Source: Alphaproteobacteria bacterium
Lineage (GTDB): Bacteria > Pseudomonadota > Alphaproteobacteria > Rhodobacterales > Rhodobacteraceae
Direction of reading: 5' to 3'
Length of the DNA: 12,556 nucleotides
Assembly: GCA_024277955.1 (NCBI GenBank)
Contig: JAJRUE010000228.1
Span: 1-12,556, forward strand
The position numbers and the translations under genes were made by a program. The notes under the pieces were generated by a model, which searched no databases, was not told the DNA's origin, and was given only the letters and a program-made list of their open reading frames with translations. How positions within the stretch are numbered: the stretch's first letter is position 1; each line of letters starts with the position of its first letter. Below, piece by piece: positions 6,784-12,556 of this stretch.

Positions 6784-7146
6784 ATGACCATCGAACAGAA
6801 CCCTATCGAGGGCACGCCCCTCATCAAGCCGTCCAGCACCCACCATCCGCTTTACGTGGATGTCGTGGTCGCCTGCCGGTCGGTGTATGATCCGGAAATC
6901 CCGGTGAACATCTACGATCTCGGGCTGGGCTATACCATCGAAATCAATGACGAAAACGAAGTGCGCATCGCCATGACCCTGACCGCGCCGGGCTGCCCGG
7001 TGGCCGGCGAGATGCCCGGCTGGGTGGCCGACGCGGTGAACGCGATCCCCGGCGTCAAGCAGGTGGACGTGGACCTCGTCTGGGAACCGCCCTGGGGGAT
7101 GGAGATGATGTCCGACGAAGCCCGGCTCGAACTGGGGTTCATGTGA
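6784..7146 (+). CDS. sufT: SufT-like Fe-S assembly protein (DUF59/MIP18 family)
   Basis: Small 120-residue protein of the family that includes SufT and eukaryotic MIP18 and helps mature Fe-S proteins. The DUF59 core is clear: YDPEIPVNIYDLGLGY (35-50), TLTAPGCPVAG with the conserved C71, and the terminal WEPPWGMEMMSDEARLELG. The first 22 residues are a variable tail. The Shine-Dalgarno site is weak; the ATG at 6773 is ruled out because it stops after four codons. Its stop overlaps the start of the next gene (TGATG), a coupling that supports a shared Fe-S role. The core suf genes are not in this window. Confidence 0.93.
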   Translation: MTIEQNPIEGTPLIKPSSTHHPLYVDVVVACRSVYDPEIPVNIYDLGLGYTIEINDENEVRIAMTLTAPGCPVAGEMPGWVADAVNAIPGVKQVDVDLVWEPPWGMEMMSDEARLELGFM

Positions 7147-7499
7147 TGTTCGGCATTCCCGGCAAACAGGCGGTCACGCTGACCCCGGCGGCGGCGGCCC
7201 AGATCGTGCGCCTGATGGAAAAGGACGGCTCCAAGGGGCTGCGCATCGGCGTGAAGAAGGGCGGCTGCGCCGGCATGGAATACACCATGGACTACGTCGA
7301 TGAAATCGACCCCGCCGACGAGGTGGTCGAACAGGACGGCGCCCGGGTGATGATCGCGCCGATGGCGCAGATGTTCCTGTTCGGCACCGAAATCGACTAC
7401 GAGGTGGCGCTGCTCGAAAGCGGCTTTAGCTTTCGCAACCCCAACGTGGTCGAAGCCTGCGGCTGCGGCGAATCGATCAAGTTCGCCGAACAGGAATGA
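7146..7499 (+). CDS. sufA: A-type iron-sulfur carrier (IscA/SufA family)
   Basis: Cytosolic carrier of 117 residues that accepts Fe-S clusters and delivers them to target proteins. The three ligand cysteines are in place: C41 in KKGGCAGMEY, and C105 and C107 in EACGCGES near the C-terminus. The ATG at 7146 overlaps the upstream stop by one base; a GTG at 7143 is the alternative. Which subtype (SufA, IscA or ErpA) cannot be fixed from sequence alone; the symbol follows the SufT-like neighbour. Translation is probably coupled to the upstream gene. Confidence 0.92.
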   Translation: MFGIPGKQAVTLTPAAAAQIVRLMEKDGSKGLRIGVKKGGCAGMEYTMDYVDEIDPADEVVEQDGARVMIAPMAQMFLFGTEIDYEVALLESGFSFRNPNVVEACGCGESIKFAEQE

Positions 7500-7506
7500 T
7501 CCTCCC

Positions 7507-7819
7507 ATGAGCCTTTCGGACGGCGCCGTCGCCTGGGCGCTGGAACTGTTCGAAAGCCTCGGCCCGATCACCACGCGCAAGATGATGGGCGGGCTGTGCC
7601 TGTATCTGGATGGCCAGATCTTTGCCATCCTCGACAGCCAGGGCACGCTTTTTCTCAAGGCCGGACCCGACTTCGCCAGAACCCTCGAACAGGCCGGGGC
7701 GCGCCAGTTCGGCGCCGGCACCGGGCGCACCATGGGCTACTGGGACCATGCCCGAAGACGGGCTGGACGATGCCGATACCGCCTGCGCCTGGGCGCGCCG
7801 GGCGCTGGAAAACCTGTAA
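7507..7819 (+). pseudogene. TfoX N-terminal-domain protein, frameshifted
   Basis: The first 79 codons encode a TfoX-N domain: ELFESLGPITTRKMMGGLCL, then LYLDGQIFAILDSQGTLFLK, then GRTMGYW. The frame then shifts: dropping one G from the GGG at 7742-7744 restores TMPEDGLDDADTACAWARRA, which ends in the usual family tail and a TAA at 7817-7819, for a total of 103 residues. Without the correction the frame runs to 7899 through Arg/Pro-rich sequence unlike the family. TfoX-N proteins are small, and their role outside competence control is not well defined. It starts 7 bp after the Fe-S carrier with a poor ribosome site, so it probably sits in the same operon. A real frameshift mutation and a base-calling error are both possible. 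Confidence 0.83.
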
Positions 7820-7895
7820 ACCGCGACCAAACACGCCATTGGAGCGCGCGCCATTGCCCGCTAGAACCGCCCAAACCACAGACAGGGAGCCCGAC

Positions 7896-8657
7896 ATGAC
7901 CACACGCAGAAAACTCGCCGCCGGCAACTGGAAGATGAACGGCCTCGCCGCCGACCTGGCCGAGGTCACCCAGCTTGCCCAGGCCCACCCGGCGCCGGGC
8001 TGCGACATCCTGTTGTGCCCGCCCGCGACCCTGCTTGACCGAATGTCGGCGGCAGCGCGCGGCAGCGCCATCGCCACCGGCGGCCAGGATTGCCACGCCA
8101 GGGCATCGGGCGCCCATACCGGCGACATCTCGGCGGCGATGCTGGTGGACGCCGGCGCCAGCCACGTGATCCTGGGCCACTCGGAACGGCGCGCCGACCA
8201 CGGAGAAACCAGCGCCCAGGTGCTGGCCAAGGCGCAGGCCGCCCTGTCGGCGGGCCTGTGCGCGGTGGTGTGCATCGGCGAAACCCTCGACCAGCGCGAG
8301 GCCGGCGAAACCCTCGGCGTCATCGGCGATCAGCTGGCCGGCTCGGTGCCCGAAGCGGTCACCGGCGACAACCTGGTCGTCGCCTACGAACCGGTCTGGG
8401 CGATCGGCACCGGCAAGATCCCGACGCTGGAACAGATCGGCGAAGTCCACGATTTCCTGCGCAAGGACCTGGTCGCCCGCTTCGGCGAAACCACCGGCAA
8501 TGCGATCCGCCTGCTCTACGGCGGCTCGGTCAAGCCGGCCAACGCGGCCGAGATCTTTGCGGTCGCGAACGTCGACGGCGCGCTTGTAGGCGGCGCCTCG
8601 CTCAAGGCCGCGGATTTCTCGCCGATCATCGCCGCGCTCGAAGCCAGCCAAGGCTGA
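7896..8657 (+). CDS. tpiA: Triosephosphate isomerase
   Basis: Glycolytic and gluconeogenic enzyme interconverting dihydroxyacetone phosphate and glyceraldehyde 3-phosphate; 253 residues, normal length for a TIM barrel. Catalytic residues are all visible: K13 in GNWKMNG, H95 in LGHSERR, E165 in AYEPVWAIGTG, with the phosphate-binding LLYGGSVKPANA near the end. The ATG at 7896 is preceded by GGGAG, eight bases away; the same frame runs upstream to 7596 but that part only overlaps the TfoX-like gene. It is 76 bp from the preceding gene, so it may be served by its own promoter. Downstream lies a dense cluster of repeats and hairpins. Confidence 0.99.
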   Translation: MTTRRKLAAGNWKMNGLAADLAEVTQLAQAHPAPGCDILLCPPATLLDRMSAAARGSAIATGGQDCHARASGAHTGDISAAMLVDAGASHVILGHSERRADHGETSAQVLAKAQAALSAGLCAVVCIGETLDQREAGETLGVIGDQLAGSVPEAVTGDNLVVAYEPVWAIGTGKIPTLEQIGEVHDFLRKDLVARFGETTGNAIRLLYGGSVKPANAAEIFAVANVDGALVGGASLKAADFSPIIAALEASQG

Positions 8658-8665
8658 AACTTCCT

Positions 8666-8698
8666 GCCTCCGGCGGGGATATTTCCGGACAGAAAAAG
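8666..8698 (+). repeat. 33-bp intergenic repeat, copy 2
   Basis: Same element as at 4840-4872, with 31 of 33 bases identical (T to C at position 20, G to A at position 30). It starts eight bases after the tpiA stop and is read in the tpiA direction. The sequence at 8715-8742, read on the minus strand, carries a related core (GGTATTTGCGGCAAGAGGAAG), so the two face each other as an imperfect inverted pair. Confidence 0.85.
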
Positions 8699-8765
8699 AC
8701 AGACGCTCCCCCCCTTCCTCTTGCCGCAAATACCTTCGGGGGTGAATGGGCCCGGCCCGGGCCCA

Positions 8766-8786
8766 GAGGGGGCAGACAGCCCCCTC
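8766..8786. terminator. Hairpin 1 of the post-tpiA cluster
   Basis: A perfect 8-bp stem GAGGGGGC (8766-8773) with GCCCCCTC (8779-8786) around the loop AGACA. No T tract follows. It lies between two convergent genes, so it could act on either transcript. Confidence 0.5.
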
Positions 8787-8810
8787 GCAAGACCTTTGAA
8801 AAGGTCTTGC
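8787..8810. repeat. Palindrome 2 of the post-tpiA cluster
   Basis: GCAAGACCTT (8787-8796) and AAGGTCTTGC (8801-8810) form a perfect 10-bp stem around a TGAA tetraloop. It directly abuts the hairpin before it and shares its last base with the palindrome after it. It lies between tpiA and the convergent monooxygenase gene and may work as a two-way terminator or a repeat element. Confidence 0.75.
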
Positions 8811-8833
8811 CAAGGGTTTTGCAAAACCCTTGG
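8810..8833. repeat. Palindrome 3 of the post-tpiA cluster (CAAGG...CCTTG family)
   Basis: A perfect 24-bp palindrome with half-site CCAAGGGTTTTG. It is the same element as at 11662-11683 except for one G-C pair replaced by A-T, a compensatory change that keeps the symmetry. It lies 18 bp from the stop of the convergent monooxygenase gene, where a hairpin could end its transcript. Confidence 0.8.
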
Positions 8834-8851
8834 CCGCGCCCGCCACCCGGT

Positions 8852-10024
8852 TCAGATTTCGCGGGTCACGTCGTGGTCATGCACCCAGGAAAACCGCTCC
8901 AACACCTGCCCCGGCGCAAGCGCCCCGGCCAGGCGCAACCCCGCATGCGCCGCGCCGCGCAGCAGCGGGTTGCGCAGATGGTAGTTGCGCGCATTGGCAT
9001 TGGCCGCCTCGATCACCCGCACCACCCGGTCGCGGCGGCGCGCCTGATAGGCCGCCAACCCCTGTGCCAACCCCGCACCGGCCAGCGCATCGGCCAGCAC
9101 CCAGGCGTCTTCCAGCGCCATGTTCGCGCCCTGCGCCAGAAACGGCAGCGTCGGATGCGCCGCGTCCCCCAGGATCGCGCTCGCCCGCCCGTGCCAGCGC
9201 GCCGCCACCGGGTGCCGGAACAACCCCCAGAGGTTCACCGTTTCCACCTGCCGCAACAGCCCGGCCACCTCGGGGCAGAATATCGCGAAGGCGCGGCGCA
9301 ACTCGTCCACGTCGCCCGGATGGTTCCAGCCCTCGGCGGCCCATGCCTCGCGCTCTTCGACCGCGACGATATTGGTCAGCGTCCCGCCGCGCAGCGGATA
9401 GGCCACCAGATGCCGCCCCGGCCCCATGAAGACCCGCACCCGCTCTGCCGGCCCGGCCGCCCCCGGCACCAGCGCCCGCCAGGCCACCTGGCCGGTGAAA
9501 AACGGCGCCGCTTCGCCGTTCAGTACCGGGCGCAGCCGCGAATGCAGCCCGTCGGCGCCCACCACCAGATCGGCGGCGATCTCGCGCCCGTCCGCCAGGG
9601 TGACCGAGGCGCCGGTCTCGCCGTCGGAAACCGCCGCCACCGCGTGGTCCAGCAGCAAACCGACCCCGGCATCGCGCGCGGCGCGGGCCAGAAGCTCGAC
9701 CAGGTCGGCGCGGTGCAGCAGCAGGTAGGAAGCGTTGCGGGCATGGCGGGCCAGGTCCAGCCGCACCACCAGGCGCCCGGCGCGATAGTCGCGCAGCTCG
9801 ACCGCGCGCGACACCACCGCGGCGGCGCGCAGCGCCTCGCCAAGCCCCAGCGCGTCGAGCACCGCCACGCCGTTGGGGGTGATCTGCAAGCCGGCCCCGA
9901 CTTCGGAAATCTCGGGGCTTTGTTCGACCACGCGCACCCGCGCGCCACGGCGCGCCAGCGCGATCGCCGCCGCCAGCCCGCCGATCCCGGCCCCGATCAC
10001 CAGCACGTCCCTGCCTGAAATCAT
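8852..10024 (-). CDS. FAD-dependent monooxygenase (class A, salicylate-hydroxylase-like)
   Basis: Single-component flavoprotein hydroxylase of 390 residues. The three family fingerprints are present: the FAD-binding GAGIGG (11-16) with the acidic E34 ending the second strand, the DG motif VGADGLHSRLR (155-165), and the GD motif LGDAAHPTLPFLAQGANMALEDA (285-307). NAD(P)H and FAD would be used to hydroxylate a ring or similar substrate. The substrate cannot be told from sequence: relatives include salicylate and 3-hydroxybenzoate hydroxylases and ubiquinone-ring hydroxylases. The ATG at 10024 is chosen for the G-rich site just upstream; a GTG at 10048 is the alternative. No catabolic genes lie nearby. 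It is 174 bp downstream of dksA on the same strand. Confidence 0.92.
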   Translation of the reverse strand: MISGRDVLVIGAGIGGLAAAIALARRGARVRVVEQSPEISEVGAGLQITPNGVAVLDALGLGEALRAAAVVSRAVELRDYRAGRLVVRLDLARHARNASYLLLHRADLVELLARAARDAGVGLLLDHAVAAVSDGETGASVTLADGREIAADLVVGADGLHSRLRPVLNGEAAPFFTGQVAWRALVPGAAGPAERVRVFMGPGRHLVAYPLRGGTLTNIVAVEEREAWAAEGWNHPGDVDELRRAFAIFCPEVAGLLRQVETVNLWGLFRHPVAARWHGRASAILGDAAHPTLPFLAQGANMALEDAWVLADALAGAGLAQGLAAYQARRRDRVVRVIEAANANARNYHLRNPLLRGAAHAGLRLAGALAPGQVLERFSWVHDHDVTREI

Positions 10025-10151
10025 CCCCTGCCCCCGAAATGCAAACACCGGTGCCTGTCGGCCCCGGTGCTGGTGTCGTCTTGCCTGCGCGTTCTCTCGG
10101 TTCCCGGCCTGGCCGTCGCCATGCCCGCCGGCGCGGTCTCCGGCCCGATCA

Positions 10152-10167
10152 CCGGGACGCGTCCCGG
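10152..10167. repeat. Short perfect palindrome downstream of dksA
   Basis: CCGGGACG followed by CGTCCCGG, 16 bp with no spacer, about 32 bp past the dksA stop. There is no T tract after it. The rest of 10025-10198 is GC-rich with weak 24-bp imperfect repeats (10156-10203) and no recognisable gene. Confidence 0.5.
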
Positions 10168-10198
10168 CACGGCCTCTGGTACGCCCGCCGGCACCGGC

Positions 10199-10621
10199 CT
10201 AGGTGTCGCGATGCACCTTTTCGCGGCGCTCGTGACGTTCCTGGGCCTCGAGGCTCATGGTGGCGATGGGGCGCGCGTCCAGGCGTTGCAGCGAAATCGG
10301 CTCGCCCGTCACCTCGCAATAGCCGTATTCGCCTTCCTCGATCCGGCGCAGGGCGGCGTCGATCTTGGCGACCAGCTTGCGCTGGCGGTCGCGGGTGCGC
10401 AGTTCCAGCGCCCGGTCGGTTTCTTCGGAAGCGCGGTCGGTGATGTCGGGAATGTTGCGGGTGCCGTCCTGCAGACCTTCGATGGTGTGCTTGCTGTCGT
10501 CGAGAATGTCGGCCTTCCAGGCAAGCAGCTTGCGCCTGAAATATTCGACCTGGCGTTCGTTCATGAATGGTTCGTCTTCAGCCGGGCGATAGTCATCTGG
10601 CAGTAAAACTTCAGCTTTCAT
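10199..10621 (-). CDS. dksA: RNA polymerase-binding transcription factor DksA
   Basis: Binds the secondary channel of RNA polymerase and, with ppGpp, resets promoter activity (rRNA down, amino-acid genes up). It is 140 residues, with the long coiled coil (about 35-100) and the tip NIPDITDRASEE, which keeps the two Asp and the Ala needed for activity in E. coli DksA. The C-terminal globular part ends in SLEAQERHERREK. Only one of the four zinc-site cysteines remains (GYCEVTGEPIS); the others are replaced, as in DksA proteins of this bacterial group. The ATG at 10621 has AAGGGAAG upstream; a longer frame to 10771 lies in the leader. It is divergent from moxR. Confidence 0.95.
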   Translation of the reverse strand: MKAEVLLPDDYRPAEDEPFMNERQVEYFRRKLLAWKADILDDSKHTIEGLQDGTRNIPDITDRASEETDRALELRTRDRQRKLVAKIDAALRRIEEGEYGYCEVTGEPISLQRLDARPIATMSLEAQERHERREKVHRDT

Positions 10622-10786
10622 TCTCGCTTCCCTTTCTTTGTCGGACAAATCTTTCCGAATGCCCCCTTGGGCGCCCATGTAGCCCAAGCAAAAGACATTG
10701 TCACTAGCAGATCGCCGTCCCTTGATGGATTGTGACGCGACAGGTAACAAGGCGTGAACAATCCGCTGCAAAAAGTTGAAAAGCCC
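10622..10786. promoter_or_regulatory. Divergent dksA/moxR control region
   Basis: 165 bp shared by two divergent genes. The dksA side holds a 7-bp stem CTTGGGC (10666-10672) with GCCCAAG (10682-10688) in the likely leader. A weak promoter match on the minus strand, GTGACA then 17 bp then TACATG, lies just upstream of it. I cannot place the moxR promoter with confidence. Confidence 0.4.
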
Positions 10787-11626
10787 ATGAAATTCACCGG
10801 CACCGAAACCTATGTCGCGACCGAAGATCTGACGGTCGCCGTAAACGCGGCGGTAACGCTTGAACGGCCGCTGCTGGTCAAGGGCGAACCGGGCACCGGC
10901 AAGACCGAACTGGCCCGCCAGGTGGCCAGTGCGCTGGGGCTAAGGATGATCGAGTGGCATATCAAGTCCACCACCAAGGCGCAGCAGGGGCTTTACGAAT
11001 ACGACGCCGTCAGCCGGCTGCGCGACAGCCAGCTGGGCGATGAGCGGGTGAACGACGTGCGAAACTACATCCGCAAGGGCAAGCTGTGGGAGGCCTTCGA
11101 GGCGGATGAAAAGGTGGTGCTGCTGATCGACGAGATCGACAAGGCCGACATCGAATTTCCCAACGACCTGCTGCAGGAACTCGACCGGATGGAGTTCCAC
11201 GTCTACGAAACCGGCGAAACCATCCGCGCCCGCGTGCGCCCGATCGTGATCATCACCTCGAACAACGAAAAGGAGCTGCCCGACGCCTTTTTGCGGCGCT
11301 GCTTCTTCCACTACATCCGGTTCCCGGACATGAAGACGATGCGGAAGATCGTCGAGTTGCATCACCCCGGCATCAAGGAGGCGCTGCTGACCACCGCGCT
11401 GACCCAGTTCTACGAGATCCGCGACCAGCAGGGGCTGAAGAAAAAGCCCTCGACCAGCGAGGTGCTGGACTGGCTGCGCCTGCTGCTGGCCGAAGACCTG
11501 ACCGCCGACGATCTCAGGCGCGACGGCGCATCGCTGTTGCCGCGCCTGCATGGCGCGTTGCTGAAGAACGAACAGGACGTGCATCTGTTCGAACGTCTGG
11601 CCTTCATGGCCCGGGCGCAGCGCTAG
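10787..11626 (+). CDS. MoxR-family AAA+ ATPase
   Basis: Chaperone-like ATPase of 279 residues. Walker A GEPGTGKT (33-40), Walker B VVLLIDEID (110-118), sensor 1 IITSNN (155-160) and the arginine motif DAFLRRCFF (166-174) are all intact, followed by the C-terminal helical lid. MoxR ATPases usually work with a von Willebrand factor A protein encoded next door to activate a metalloenzyme or envelope complex; here the next gene is a DUF2927 lipoprotein, so the partner must be elsewhere or beyond it. The ATG at 10787 (MKFTGTETYV) is preferred to a GTG at 10754, since the added residues look like leader; neither has a strong ribosome site. Confidence 0.93.
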   Translation: MKFTGTETYVATEDLTVAVNAAVTLERPLLVKGEPGTGKTELARQVASALGLRMIEWHIKSTTKAQQGLYEYDAVSRLRDSQLGDERVNDVRNYIRKGKLWEAFEADEKVVLLIDEIDKADIEFPNDLLQELDRMEFHVYETGETIRARVRPIVIITSNNEKELPDAFLRRCFFHYIRFPDMKTMRKIVELHHPGIKEALLTTALTQFYEIRDQQGLKKKPSTSEVLDWLRLLLAEDLTADDLRRDGASLLPRLHGALLKNEQDVHLFERLAFMARAQR

Positions 11627-11632
11627 ATCTCG

Positions 11633-12556
11633 ATGGCACCGGACCAGCAAACGCGACGGTGCAAGGATTTTGCAAAATCCTTGGTCAAGGCGCCCGCGGG
11701 CGCCTTGACGGGCGGCGGGCGGCAACGGCGCGGCCCCGCCCGGGCGGTGCGCGCAACCGCGCTGCTGCTGGTGGCCGCCTGCGCGCCGCTGCCTGCCGAC
11801 GGCCCGGTATCGCGGCGCTCTGGCGGGATCGTCGAAGAGCTGCCCCTGCCGGCGATGAAGACCCCCGCCGGGCGCGCAGCACCGGCGCCGGGGCGCTCGA
11901 ACAGCTCGATCGCCGCGGATTTCCTGGACCTGTCCTTTGCGCTGGAAAACGGCCGCCAGCTGCCGGTGCTGACCCGGTTCGAAACCCCGGTCACGATCCG
12001 GCTGACCGGCATGACCCCGGGCGCGGTCACCGAACGCGACCTGGACGGCCTGCTGGCGCGGCTGCGCGCCGAAGCCGGGATCGACATCACCCGGACCGGC
12101 CCCGCCGCCCCCGCCAACATCACCGTCGAATTCGTGCCCCAGCGCATCATGCGCCGGGCGGTGCCGCGCGCCGCCTGTTTCGTCGCCCCCAACATCGACA
12201 GCTGGCGCGATTACCTGCGGCCCACCGCCCGGCCGGGCTGGGCGGCGATGACCTCGCGCGAGAAACTGGCGATCTTCATCCCCGGAGACGCCGCCCCCCA
12301 GGAAATCCGCGACTGCCTGCACGTAGAGATCGCCCAGGCGCTGGGCCCGGTGAACGATCTCTACCGGCTGACCGATTCGGTCTTTAACGACGACAATTTC
12401 CACACCGTTCTGACCGGCTTCGACATGGTCGTGCTGCGCGCCTATTACGACCCGGCGCTGCGCTCGGGCATGCGCCGCGACGCGGTGGCCGCGCGCCTGC
12501 CGGCGATCCTTGCGCGCATCAACCCGGCCGGGCGCAGCGCCCCGACCCCGCCGCGC
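11633..12556 (+). CDS. DUF2927 domain lipoprotein (3' end beyond window)
   Basis: An open frame of 308 codons runs off the right edge, in the same frame as moxR and 6 bp after its stop. Residues 37-50 (ARAVRATALLLVAAC) form a lipoprotein signal with cleavage before C50. The body matches DUF2927: DFLDLSFALENGRQLPVLTR, RLRAEAGIDI, CLHVEIAQALGPVNDLYRL, SVFNDDNFHTVLTGFDMVVL and RAYYDPALRSGM. The function of DUF2927 proteins is unknown; the HxEIAQALG stretch resembles a degenerate metallopeptidase helix, but that is only suggestive. The start is uncertain: from ATG 11633 the first 49 residues include two palindromes; TTG 11705 or GTG 11747 would give shorter signals. No clear ribosome site marks any of them, so coupling to moxR is possible. 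Confidence 0.85.
   Translation, partial: MAPDQQTRRCKDFAKSLVKAPAGALTGGGRQRRGPARAVRATALLLVAACAPLPADGPVSRRSGGIVEELPLPAMKTPAGRAAPAPGRSNSSIAADFLDLSFALENGRQLPVLTRFETPVTIRLTGMTPGAVTERDLDGLLARLRAEAGIDITRTGPAAPANITVEFVPQRIMRRAVPRAACFVAPNIDSWRDYLRPTARPGWAAMTSREKLAIFIPGDAAPQEIRDCLHVEIAQALGPVNDLYRLTDSVFNDDNFHTVLTGFDMVVLRAYYDPALRSGMRRDAVAARLPAILARINPAGRSAPTPPR
11662..11683. repeat. Palindrome of the CAAGG...CCTTG family after moxR
   Basis: A perfect 22-bp palindrome with half-site CAAGGATTTTG. It matches the palindrome at 8810-8833 except for one compensatory base-pair change. It lies 36 bp after the moxR stop and in the open frame of the lipoprotein, where it codes KDFAKSL. Confidence 0.8.
11685..11708. 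repeat. Second palindrome after moxR
   Basis: A perfect 24-bp palindrome with half-site TCAAGGCGCCCG, one base after the previous palindrome. This gives the same tandem arrangement of two palindromes as at 8787-8833. It contains no stop in the lipoprotein frame (VKAPAGALT). Confidence 0.75.

Noticed and set aside
7741..7899. Programmed frameshift in the TfoX-like gene
   Set aside because: There is no slippery heptamer or obvious stimulatory structure at the GGG, so a plain insertion or base-calling error is the simpler reading.
8090..10018. 642-codon open frame on the plus strand over tpiA and the monooxygenase
   Set aside because: It crosses the tpiA end, the repeat cluster and the antisense of another gene, and is Arg/Pro/Gln-rich without any domain.
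11659..12387. 242-codon plus-strand frame in the lipoprotein region
   Set aside because: Arg/Pro/Ala/Gly-rich off-frame reading; the frame starting at 11633 gives clear DUF2927 matches and a lipobox.
10940..12403. 487-codon open frame on the minus strand opposite moxR and the lipoprotein
   Set aside because: Antisense shadow of two recognised genes; composition and lack of motifs argue against coding.
1..12556. CRISPR array, insertion sequence, prophage or integrated element
   Set aside because: No regularly spaced direct repeats, transposase or integrase frames, or tRNA-end duplications were seen; composition is even throughout.

Overview
The window is a stretch of high-GC chromosome that looks like an alphaproteobacterium of the Rhodobacterales (Rhodobacteraceae). 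The grounds are the single-cysteine type of DksA, a DUF2927 lipoprotein, the codon and GC bias, the tRNA-Val/HU/lon order and the type of short intergenic repeats. The genus cannot be named from the sequence alone. I see no prophage, insertion sequence, CRISPR array or defence system. This is ordinary housekeeping DNA with two broken genes and several unexplained intergenic repeats.

Layout, left to right. Minus strand: the first codons of an unidentified gene (1-33), a terminator, tRNA-Val(CAC), a small HU-like protein with a long histone-H1-like tail, the Lon protease with its own terminator and a candidate heat-shock promoter, and tRNA-guanine transglycosylase (tgt) split by an in-frame TAA. 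Then come phhB and phhA, the phenylalanine hydroxylase pair, read away from a divergent Lrp/AsnC regulator. Plus strand: that regulator with a terminator, then a run of sufT-like (DUF59), an A-type Fe-S carrier, a frameshifted TfoX-N-domain gene, and tpiA. After tpiA lies about 190 bp packed with repeats and perfect palindromes. Minus strand again: a class A FAD monooxygenase and dksA. Plus strand to the right edge: a MoxR-family AAA+ ATPase and a DUF2927 lipoprotein cut off by the window end.

Functional links. PhhA uses tetrahydropterin to make tyrosine from phenylalanine, PhhB regenerates the oxidised pterin, and the divergent Lrp-type protein is the obvious candidate regulator, with a dyad in the shared 124-bp gap. 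SufT-like and the A-type carrier overlap by one base and probably act together in Fe-S cluster maturation. HU, Lon and DksA are global chromosome, proteostasis and transcription factors with no direct link to the rest.

The points most worth a second look are: the nonsense codon in tgt (GAA to TAA in an otherwise intact gene, with an ATG two codons later); the one-base insertion in the TfoX-like gene; a family of perfect palindromes in which two copies differ by a compensatory base-pair change, one set lying inside the open frame of the lipoprotein; and a 33-bp intergenic repeat present twice. No undescribed multi-gene system is evident.
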